This document shows, one piece after another, positions 46,340 through 55,490 of a stretch of DNA of 60,000 nucleotides. The first letter of the stretch is position 1, and every line of letters starts with the position of its first letter. This DNA is from Takakia lepidozioides (taxonomy: Eukaryota > Streptophyta > Takakiopsida > Takakiales > Takakiaceae): the NCBI GenBank assembly GCA_030704615.1, contig CM060734.1:51168042-51228041 (forward strand). Direction: 5' to 3'. The position numbers and the translations under genes were made by a program. The notes under the pieces are model-generated. The model was not told the origin of the DNA. It saw nothing but the letters and a program-made list of their open reading frames with translations, and did not search any database.

Positions 46340-48110
46340 GCAATGCAGAGTGCGGAGTACACTTCCCTCAATGGTCTCTCTGCCTACCGAGACGGTACAG
46401 GCAGTGAGTGGGGGCGAGCATGTGAGGACCACGGGGTGCATGCATCCATGGCACATGTGGGAGGTGCTCGAGGTTCAGAGGGAGTTGGCAGCCAAGGCGG
46501 CTGTGATGGATGAGGTTGGGGATTCTTCTCGGGTTGAGGAGGTCCTCAAGGATGAGATGATGGGGCAGGATGAGGCTTTGTCATTGACTGAGCAGGCAGG
46601 GATTACTGCTCAAGAGGTTGCAACATAGCAACCACTGGACGCGTCCTCTACCTCTAAGCCCACTGGACTTAAGGTTGCAGTTACGGAGGACAATTGGGAG
46701 CCTGCCATTGGACCCATTGTCACCGGAGGAGAGAGACGACGTATACGGCGGTTCCTGAGGGCTTACAGGAATTGCTTTGCCTTCAGTTTGAAGGACTTGG
46801 GAGCACTGAAGGGTCAAGAGATCCGTATTGAGTTGGCCACTGACACGCCAATCTTTCGGAGACCCTATAGATACAATGACATGGAGAGGTCTTTGATTCA
46901 GATGAGGACTCAAGATCTCTGGGAGGCAGGTTTGGTGGAGCTCTCTGGTGGAGAGTATGCTTCAGCCACAGTGATGCCAACCAAGAAGGATGTCTATGGC
47001 AATTGGACGGAGAGACGTATGTGCGGTGATTACCGGCCTGTAAATCGTCAGACCAAGTCCGATAAGTATGTCATGCCAACACCAGAGGAGATCTTTGATG
47101 CCATCGGGCATGCTAAGGCCTTTAGCACTTTGGATTTACGATCCGAATATCACCAGTTGCCAATCAAGGAGGCGGACAAGCAGAAGACGACATTCTGGGG
47201 GATCAATGAGCACGGCAAGGATTGCCTATATCAGTGGCGGTTCTTACCATTTGGGCTTAAGAATGCTCCTGCAGAGTTTCAGAGAGTCATGGATAGGATT
47301 CTAGCAGGGGTGGACTTTGCTCGGTGCTACATAGATGACATCATCATCTTTAGTGTTACGATGGAGGAGCATGAGAGACACCTTCAGGTGGTATTGGAGC
47401 GCTTGAGAGCGCACGGATTGAAGTTGCATCCAGGGAAGTGCAAGTTTTTCCACAACCAGATTGAGTATCTGGGTCACATGATATATCCTGGAGGATTGGG
47501 GGTACAACAGACTAAGGTAGAGGCCATTGCACAAATTCCACGCCCCACGGATGTGAGCCGAGTTCGAGCTTTCATGGGGTTGACAAACTATTATAGACGG
47601 TTTGTCAAGGGATTTAGTACCATTACAAAGGCTCTAACCAAGCTGACCAAGGTGGACTAGGAGTGGCAGTGGGAAGATGAGCAGGAACGAGCTTTTCAAG
47701 AGCTCAAGGCGAGGTTGACCTCGGCGCCTATATTGAGACGACCTATCAGGGGGCGTCCCTTTCAGCTGCATACGGATTGGAGCATGCTGGGGCTTGGAGC
47801 GGTGCTCACACATGTGGATGATGAGGGAAGAGAGTTTGTAGTGGCTTACGCTAGCCGCTCGAACAACGCTGTAGAGGCTAAGTACAACTCATATGAGGGA
47901 CAGTGTTTAGCTGCAGTGTGGGCCGTGGCACACTTCGGGTGCTATCTATACGGCAATCTTTTCACCCTTGTCACGGATCACCAGCCACTCAAGTGATTGA
48001 TGGAGTCAGACAAGCTTACGGGGAAGCTTGCACGGTGGGCACTTATACTCCAGGAGTATGACTTTCAGGTTGTGCATCGACCAGGTTTGGTCAATCGGGA
48101 TGCGGATGGA
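46317..48110 (+). pseudogene. Linker, reverse transcriptase and RNase H of copy B
   Basis: This frame is +1 to the methyltransferase frame and overlaps it by 23 nt. It is open from 46317 to a TAG at 46626, then to a TAG at 47658. RT motifs: RRMCGDYRPVNRQT, FSTLDLRSEYHQLPI, LPFGLKNAPAEFQRVMD, the catalytic CYIDDIIIFS, LKLHPGKCKFF and FMGLTNYYRRF. RNase H follows in the same frame (LHTDWSMLGLGAVLTH, VAYASRSNNAVEAKY, LVTDHQPLK), then a TGA at 47997 and VVHRPGLVNRDADG. The stops at 47658 and 47997 replace expected Trp codons. Confidence 0.88.
46626..46634 (+). promoter_or_regulatory. Possible stop-codon readthrough signal
   Basis: TAG CAA CCA fits the UAG-CAR-YYA consensus known from tobamovirus-type translational readthrough. 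The same nine bases occur in copy A (338-330), where flanking bases differ. The site lies between the methyltransferase and RT. A shared CAG-to-TAG mutation is the alternative. Confidence 0.35.
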
Positions 48111-48597
48111 CATACCACGCCACCAATACTGCCCCTGCAGTAAACTGTGAGTGCGTCGCACTCCAAAATGCCCCAACTCCTCATGGGCATGCCGCACTAA
48201 CCGTGCATGCTGTGTGGGGTGAGGCACAATCCTCACCCGACCATCCTCCCACACTCGAAGTAGGTGTATCCCCTCCCACTTGAACCTCTTGGCTCGTTGC
48301 AGGATCCGATCCCTCTCCCTGGCAGTCACAATGGCTGCCGTGTCTCCCGTGCAGAGGTAGTCCAACACAGCCGAATCCTCATGTATATCTCTGGCACCAC
48401 CTAGCTCATCACTAGCCTCAGGGTCCTCAGATACTCCGTCTACAGTCATCCCTATTGTAGGTCCAATCTGACCTCCCGATGCCAAGATACACAAAAATGC
48501 AGATGCGTGCCATCCCGGCACCATCTCCTCGTCCGTCTCACCATGCCACCGAGCTCCAGTGTCATCCTGCTGGCTCATGCATGGATTGCGACTCAAG
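48111..48597 (-). pseudogene. Inverted block of pol: RNase H-integrase linker and HHCC finger
   Basis: Read on the minus strand this block begins LSRNPCMSQQ, exactly what should follow VNRDADG at 48110. It ends with the integrase zinc region HARLVRHAHEELGHFGVRR and GQYWWRGM, which should precede HTEVQQFVARCMVCDRV at 48598 on the plus strand. The block is thus the native polyprotein segment turned around in place. It should not be annotated as a separate minus-strand gene. Confidence 0.85.
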
Positions 48598-49764
48598 CAT
48601 ACAGAGGTGCAACAGTTCGTGGCTAGGTGCATGGTGTGTGACAGGGTGCGTGCTTCATTCAACGCCCCTACACCACAGTTGCATCCTTTACCAATCATGG
48701 GATTGGGCTACAGGTGGAGTCTTGACTTCGCAGGACCGTCGCCACTGACTATGCGCCACCACAGATATGTGTTGGTGATGGTGGAGCACTTCTCCAAGTG
48801 GATTGAGTTGGTTCCATTGCCTGACAATGCTAGTGAGGGGGCTGCGTATGCATTCTTGGATCGTGTGCTTAGCCGATTTGGTGCTCCAGCTGAGGTACTC
48901 ACTGACCAAGGGAGAGAGTTCTTGGGGGAGTTTTAGGCTTTGTGTGATAAAGCCTTGATAGACCACCGCACCACTTCTCGGGATCATCCTGAGGCCGATG
49001 GCTTAGCAGAGAGAGTTGTTCAAACGGTGAAGAGGGGTTTACGCAAGTATGGCTTGCAGAAGGGACACCTAGGAGATTGGGATCTTCAGGTTCCTTGGTT
49101 AGCCATGGGCTACAGGTTCAGCAAACAAGCATCACTTGCCTCCTTCTCACCATATTTCCTTCTCTTTGGCCGAGAGCCGGATTTGCCTGCAGCCATTCGT
49201 AGGGACACTGCTCAAGTCCTTAATCTTGACGATCCGGACGTGTGGGTACGTGCATGTGATCAGCGTGCAGAGTTGTTCAAGAAAGTCATGCCCATGGCTT
49301 TTGAGAACCTTGCCATTGCACAACACCGTGATACGTTCAGGTATGCCACTATACGTGGTGGAGGATATCGTCCTGGGGTTCGGAGGTTTAGCCCTGGTGA
49401 CTATGTTTATTTGCAGCAGACTGCTCCTACGACTCTGGATGTTACTGCAGGGCGTGTAATTCTGAGGGTTCGAGAGGTGTTGCCCTCAGGGGTCCTGATC
49501 TTAGAGGGTCGGGATGACATGACTTGGAAGGACCATGTGCGTAATTGTGCGTTATGTCGCCTTCCCAATGTCGATGGCATAGTTGACCCAAACTTGGCAG
49601 TGGTACTTGCAGGTTTGAGGTGCATGCTCTGTGGGTCTGCCAAATGGGCAGCCACCATGCTGGTGTGTGATCGATGCTCAAGGGGTTGGCATATGGGATG
49701 CTTGACACCACCTCTTGAGAAGGTTCCTGACGGAGATTGGTTGTGTCCACACTGCTTGGGATAG
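48598..49764 (+). pseudogene. Integrase core with C-terminal PHD finger, copy B
   Basis: The end of the HHCC finger (CMVCDRV) precedes the catalytic core: WSLDFAGPS (Asp), VLTDQGREF (Asp) and HPEADGLAERVVQTV (Glu). One TAG at 48934 breaks the core where CAG (Gln) is expected. The frame then runs to 49764. The last 50 residues form a PHD finger with the C4HC3 pattern: CMLC, CDRC, WHMGC and WLCPHC, with KVPDGDW before the last pair. PHD fingers read histone H3 tails. The position corresponds to that of the chromodomain in chromovirus integrases, so a targeting role is plausible. Confidence 0.88.
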
Positions 49765-50202
49765 TGGCAGTGGACATGACTGGAGGCAGCTAACAAGACA
49801 TGGGAGGCCAAGCTCATAAGAGTCAATACATGAGATCCCAAGCTCAAGTTCACAGGTTGCAAGACGGCGACTAACGATGGGGCAACTCTTGCACCCGGCC
49901 TCTTGATCTATCGAGTTTGAGTGTAGTAGGGATAGTGGTGGAGGACTTAGTGAGGCTATACTCACTATCACATCTTGTGGCTACCTGGACTTAGAGGGAC
50001 CTAAGCACCAGCTAGAGGGGCGATTGTGTGGACTAGTGACTGTCATAGTGGGCAGCATAGTGGCAGCCTAGTGACTGACTAGTTGTAGCCTAGTGGCTGG
50101 ACTAGTGGTGGATTAGTGGTATACTAATGTGTGGTGTACACATGTGTTGTGTGGTTTTGGACAGCGATGTAGTTGTGTAGCGATATGTATGCGCACGACA
50201 AC
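49765..50202 (+). other. 3' untranslated region of copy B, including repeat block X
   Basis: This follows the polyprotein stop. From about 50021 it has tandem-like words (AGTGACTG, CTAGTGG) and ends GCGCACGACAAC, just before the LTR start. No polypurine tract typical of Ty3/gypsy is obvious at the junction. The block from 50021 recurs at 50518-50697. Confidence 0.6.
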
Positions 50203-50518
50203 TGTCAAGTTATTTTACCACTAGTGTGAAACTAGCTAGGAAATAGCTAGCTTTTACATATTGACATTTGGGATTGGCCCAAGTGTCTATCCAGGGGTCA
50301 AGGCAGATTTAGGCCCTGGAGTGGTTATCTTCACGGCAAGCGCAGAAGGCTCATCTTTCTCGAGTTGAGCCTCACCGCGCCTAGCTATGGCGCCGTAGTG
50401 TGGATTCCCCATGGCGTGGGGTGCACTTGGCTTGACTTGTATTTGAGTGATGAGATTATATATGCATGAGTTTATGCTTCAGATTTGTGAGTTCGTGCTT
50501 GTATTCTTCTTCTTTATC
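50203..50518 (+). repeat. Truncated 3' LTR of copy B
   Basis: It matches 41309-41624 with few changes, then stops at TTCTTTATC and switches abruptly to a second copy of the 3' untranslated block. The inverted arm CTTGAGAAAGATGAG present in the 5' LTR is lost. Confidence 0.75.
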
Positions 50519-50697
50519 GATTGTGTGGACTAGTGACTGCCATAGTGGGCAGCATAGTGGCAGCCTAGTGACTGACTAGTTGTAGCCTAGTGGTTGGACT
50601 AGTGGTGGATTAGTGGTATACTAGTGTGTGGTGTGCACATGTGTTGTATGGTTTTGGACAGCGATGTAGTTGTGTAGCGATATGTATGCGCACGACA
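50518..50697 (+). repeat. Second copy of 3' block X after the LTR
   Basis: About 180 bp, nearly identical to 50021-50200 (start GATTGTGTGGACTAGTGACTG, shown split as GATTGTGTGG and ACTAGTGACTG; end GCGCACGACA). The arrangement is X - LTR part - X, then unrelated DNA. Confidence 0.8.
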
Positions 50698-51904
50698 AAA
50701 CAATGAGATGCATTATAAATTACATATAAATGGTATTATATTTGAATACATATAAACGTAATAAATTCAGTAAACATACAACACAAATAACCACTGCCCA
50801 TGTTCTTTGAAAAAATAAATAAATAAATAAATCCAAAATAAAAATAAAAATAAAAATAAAAATAATCAGAAAATAAATCCATCCATCCAGGCGACACGTG
50901 GCTCGTTGTGGCATGCGTGCGAGATGGGCGTCGTCCCTACACCTATCATCACATGAAATTGACACGTAGCAATACGGGGAGAGTCGTTGCTAGAAAACAG
51001 TCACGGACGTGACCAAAAACAGGGTCATGTATCTTGCTCACTAGGGCATGTCACCCAGAGTCATATTCCCGACGCGGATATTAGAGTCATCGTAACGACA
51101 CGGTCTGCATGACTCTTTGCAAAAGAGTAAAAAATGAGTCAAAATGATTAAAAGAGTCATGAAAACAGTAAAAAAAAGTGTCATGAAACCCGTTTTCTGT
51201 ACTATTGATTACAACATTCTAAATGGCAGAAGGTTCTTCGCTAATATCTAGAGGGTTGATAAGTTAAAATGTAGCAAGGTTGCAAGATGTAGAGTTAATA
51301 TTGATGCCCAACTTAAATTCAGTTGTGAGATAATAGGGACTAGAGCAGTTTTAATATGTGGCACACTGAAGGTTCTATAACCCTCCAGGAAAGGTTGTCA
51401 TGTATCAAACATTCTGCTTGAGTACGCTGGAAAGTGTATCTTATTATTCAATGTGAATTCCCGACGCTGCTACAGGATAATGGATTGAAGACACGGTTAC
51501 CCTGAAAGGGCCAACTGGCCGTGTTTGCAAGCTTTGTTTGGGATACAATAGAGGATTGGGCTTCAGGATAGGTTTTGGGGAATGTTTGGCCTACCATAGA
51601 TTTGAGATCACATTCTTTTCACAAATCTCACATTTTGCTGTCAAAGTATACTGCAAGCCTGGCTATTATAGAAAACTATCCCTCTAGTGACTGATATCAC
51701 AAGTACCACAGTGGGAGGGTCTATGTAGGTGTTGGGCAGCATGGAGGCCGTCATACCTCCCCCACACACCAATGATCTGTCTGGAAAATCGAGCGAGTAA
51801 GAAAAACATTGCTCCGTGTGTAGATGCACCTCCCTCAACTTACTCACCATCACTTTGCCCTTTGAAGAGCCACATACAACGATGTGCCATCAAGGAATAA
51901 ATCA
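50698..51904. other. AT-rich intergenic DNA with a microsatellite
   Basis: An AAAT/AAAAAT simple repeat lies at 50813-50868. Several GAGTCAT words occur at 51050-51185. Near 51640-51853 a minus-strand open piece may be a tail of the B3 unit. No other gene is seen. Confidence 0.4.
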
Positions 51905-52299
51905 CTTGATCCATGATTGGACTTTTTCCTCGACAAATTGGTGGCACTATCCTCCAAGAACTGCTTTTGGACATTGCTGGTGCATCATTCCTTGCTTGTC
52001 TCAGGTGATTGTTGAGCTGCATGATTCCTCTGTTCGTCAGGTTCAGGCAACTGGGCGTTTTCTTGACCGATAGCCTGCACGTCACTAACACTCTTGAGGG
52101 ATTCATACTTGAATTGTTGCTCACCATCCTTCAGGAGTGCAAGGAATTTGGGAAGTTTCCGTATCTAGAAGTCCTGTCGCAAATCAGCTACACTATTCAC
52201 GTCGTCTGGCACTCTTTTGCTGACATATGCTTTGTGAAAAAATCGGGCTAGCAATGTCAGGTTTGTGGATTCCATGAGTTCGAACACACAGATGCACTG

Positions 52300-53145
52300 T
52301 AACACATAAAATGCAGCTGGGCCGCACACCAAAACTCTCAAATACTCAAATGCAGAGTGATCGGCTACCCAAGCCCAAGATTTTGAACACTGAAGTACTG
52401 GAGTATGAATGACTAATGCTACGTAATCGTAGTGAATTCCGAACATATTTATGTGCGTTCATGACAACCTGGTTTGGGGATGAGACACCAACAAACTTGC
52501 AAAGCCTCTATAAAAGCGATGTGATGCGAGCTGAGCTTTTACGTTTGGCCGGGCAGTATTTTCTGCAGTGTTTGTTAGCATCTCATTATATGTATTCTCG
52601 ATCTGCACACGAAAACAATGAACAAAATAACCTCTAGAAGTTCATGGTGTCTGACTGTGTCTGTTAAATGGGAGATACATGCGCACAGTATACATATGAA
52701 ATACAAGCAAAGCAAAGGCAAACGTGGCAAGAAGGAGGGTGGTGGGCTAGCAGGGCCTGACAATGTTTCGCAATCCAATCCAGCTGCGAGACTGGTACTC
52801 ATTTGTCCCATTCAATAAGAGCCGGGACATTCAACAGTTCAAAATTTTGAGCTTGGAACTTTGACTATACCATATTTGTCTGGATGTGTATTATGGGGGT
52901 GTGCTATAGAAATGGTGAATCATATCAACTAGGACTTTTCGTAAGATATATATACTTGAACATAGTACATATATTAAAGAGAGATAGTATTGACAAAGAA
53001 TTCCAAGGGGATATGTTTTCGCAAATCCGTAGGGAATCAATGTAATTTAAACAATTGATACATGTTATACATATGAATACATACTCAATGATCTGTCTAG
53101 GGGTTTAACAAAACTGTCAATTGATTCAGCAGCAGTGGTCAACCA
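52300..53145. other. Interruption inside the B3 array
   Basis: About 850 bp not related to the repeat unit separates the leftmost unit from the next. No domain and no clear terminal repeats were found, so it is either an insertion or old flanking DNA. Confidence 0.4.
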
Positions 53146-53853
53146 GAGTGTCACCTTCTGTGAATTTGTGTGTTCTATAGAGTTCTGATTGCATCCTTTT
53201 GTTAATCCTATGTGGGTCTTATTCTCCCGGAGCCATACCATTGGCCATCGACGCCCAGCTGGATCTATCAATTGCATTGGTGTAGTCTTTGGTGGCATAA
53301 TGTTTTTTTTCAAATTTGATTTAAGACCTCTGATCCATGATTGATTTTTATCTTGACAGATTGGTGGCACTATCCTCCAAAAACTGCTTTAGGACATTGC
53401 TGGTGCATCCTTCCTTGCTTGCCTCAGTTGGCTGTTGCGCTGCAAGATTCCTGTCTGGATTCCTGCATGATTGCAAGGAATTTGGGAAGTTCCCGTATCT
53501 AGAAGTCTTCTCGCAAATCTTCCACACTATTCACGTTGTCTGGCACTCAAGTTTGCTGACATCTGCTCTGTGAAAAATATGGGCTAGCAGTGTCAGGTTT
53601 GTGGATTCTATGAGTTCGAACACACAGATGTCACCTTCTGTGAATTTGTGTGTTCTGCAGAATTCTGATCCCATCCTTTTGTTAATCCCATGTGGGTCTC
53701 ATTCTCCCGGAGCCATACCATTGGTCATCGACGCCCAGCTGGATATCAATTGCATTGATGTAGTCTTTGGTGGCATTTTTTGTTTTTATCCAAATTTGAT
53801 TTTACTAGACCTCTGATCCATCATTGGACTTTTTCCTCGACGGATTGATGGCA

Positions 53854-54300
53854 CTATCCTCCAAGAACTGCTTTTGGACATTGTTGGTGCATCATTCTTT
53901 GCTTGTCTCGGGTGGTTGTTGCACTACAGGATTCATCTGTCGTTAAGTTCAGGCAACATGGCGCTCTCTTGACGAATAGCTTCACTAACACTCGTGTAGA
54001 CTTGAATTGTTGCTCACCATCCTTCAGGAGTGCAAGGAATTTGGGAAGTTCCCGTATCGAGAAGTTTTCTCTCAAATTTTCCACACTATTCACGTCGTCT
54101 GGCACTCTTTTGCTGATATTTGCTCTGTGAAAAATATGGGCTAGCAGTGTCAAGTTTGTGGTTTCCATGAGTTTGAACACACAAATATCATATTCTGTAA
54201 ATTTGTGTGTTCTGCAGAGTTCTAACCCCATCCTTTTGTTAATTTCCCATGTGGGTCTCATTCTCTCGGATCCATACCATTGGCCTATATCGACGCCCAA
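53854..54300 (-). pseudogene. Best-preserved B3 unit of the array
   Basis: A frame of about 148 codons covers HKFTEYDICVFKLMETTN, TLLAHIFHRANISKRVPDD and the KFLALLKDGEQQ linker. Upstream of HKFTE the codons read an out-of-phase version of the WLRENETH strand, which shows the frame change. It ends in a cysteine-containing linker that in other units reads NLSRKK...NHGS. It lacks the N-terminal B3 strands, so it could not fold as a full domain alone. Confidence 0.55.
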
Positions 54301-55490
54301 CTGGATCTATTAATTGCATTGGTGTAGTCTTTGGTGGCATAATATTTTTTTCCAAATTTGATTTAAGACCTCTGATCCATGATTGGATTTTTTCCTCGAC
54401 AGATTGGTGGCACTATCCTCCAAGAACTGCTTTTGGACATTGTTGGTGCATCCTTCCTTGCTTGCCCCAGGTGGTTGTTGCGCTGTACGATTCCTCTACT
54501 GTTCATCAGGTTCAGCAACTTGGCGCTCTCTTGACCAATAGCCTGCACTTCACTAACACTCTTGAGGGATTCAGACTTGAATTGTTGCTCACCATCCTTT
54601 CAGGACCTTTCAGGAGTGCAAGGAATTTGGGAAGTTTCCGTATCTAGAAGTCCTCTCGCAAATCAGCCACACTATTCACGTCGTCTGACACTCTTTTGTT
54701 GACATAAGCCTTGTGAAAAATTTGGGCTAGCAATGTCAGGTTTGTGGATTCCATAAGTTCGAACACACAAATGTCACCTTCAGTGAATTTATGTGTTCTG
54801 TAGAGTTATGATCCTGACATCCTTTTGTATCCCATGTGGGTCTCATTCTCCCGGAGCCATACCATTGGCCACCGACGCCCAGCTGGATCTATCAATTGCA
54901 TGGTGTAGTCTTCAGCGACATAATGTTTTTTTTCCAAATTTGATTAAGACCTCTGATCCATGATTGGGCTTTTTTTTGGACAGATTGGTGGCACTATTAT
55001 CCAAGAACTGCTTTTGGACATTGCTGGTGCATCCTTGCTTGTTTGCCTCAGGTGGTTGTTGCGCTGCAGGATTTCTTTGTTCGTCAAGTTCAGGCAACTT
55101 GGTGCTCTCTTGACAATAGCCTGCACTTCAATAACACTCTTCAGGGATCCAGACTTGAATTGTTGCTCAACATCCTTCAGGAGTGCAAGGAATTTGGGAA
55201 GTTCCCGTATCTAGAAGTCCTGACACTATTCACGTCGTCTAACACTCTTTTACTGACATATGCTCTGTGAAAAATTGGGCTAGCAATGTCAGGTTTGTGG
55301 TTTCCATGAGTTGGAACACACACTAGATGTCACCTTCTGTAAATTTACGTGTTCTGTAGAGTTCTGACCCCATCCTTTTGTTAATCCCATGTGGGTCTCA
55401 TTCTCCCGGAGCCATACCATTGGCCATCGACGCCCAGCTGGATCTATGTGTAGTCTTCAGTGGCATAATTGTTTTTCCAAATTTGATTAA

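Larger units (their letters stand above)
41309..50697 (+). mobile_element. DNMT-PHD Ty3/gypsy retrotransposon, copy B (near complete)
   Basis: Plus-strand order: LTR (41309), leader, Gag with two zinc knuckles, protease, cytosine-5 methyltransferase, RT, RNase H, integrase, PHD finger (stop at 49764), 3' region and 3' LTR (50203). The first 316 bp of the two LTRs match closely, with few differences, so the insertion is not very old. Damage consists of point stops in gag, RNase H and integrase, a 38-bp insertion in the Gag-protease linker relative to copy A, an inverted block at 48111-48597 and a rearranged 3' LTR. The protease-methyltransferase frame is intact. DNMT capture by retrotransposons has been reported in charophytes and dinoflagellates. 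Confidence 0.9.
51905..55490 (-). pseudogene. Tandem array of B3-domain (REM-like) gene units
   Basis: A unit of about 480-580 bp is repeated about five times; the marker word CTGATCCAT occurs at about 53330, 53813, 54373 and 54954, with a diverged copy at 51907. On the minus strand each unit encodes part of a plant B3 DNA-binding domain (DPAGRRWPMVWLRENETH, GLTKGW, HKFTEGDICVFELMEST, NLTLLAHIFHRA), then a linker (SKRVPDDVNS, LPKFLALLKDGEQQ) and a Ser/Gln-rich stretch. Between GLTKGW and HKFTEGD all copies share the same frame change, so the ancestral unit was already broken, or it contains something I cannot resolve. The right border is near 55490. REM-type B3 proteins are plant transcription factors. 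Confidence 0.75.

Noticed and set aside
48006-48698. A minus-strand frame of about 230 codons inside the pol region of copy B
   Set aside because: It is the native polyprotein segment in inverted orientation and not a separate antisense gene.
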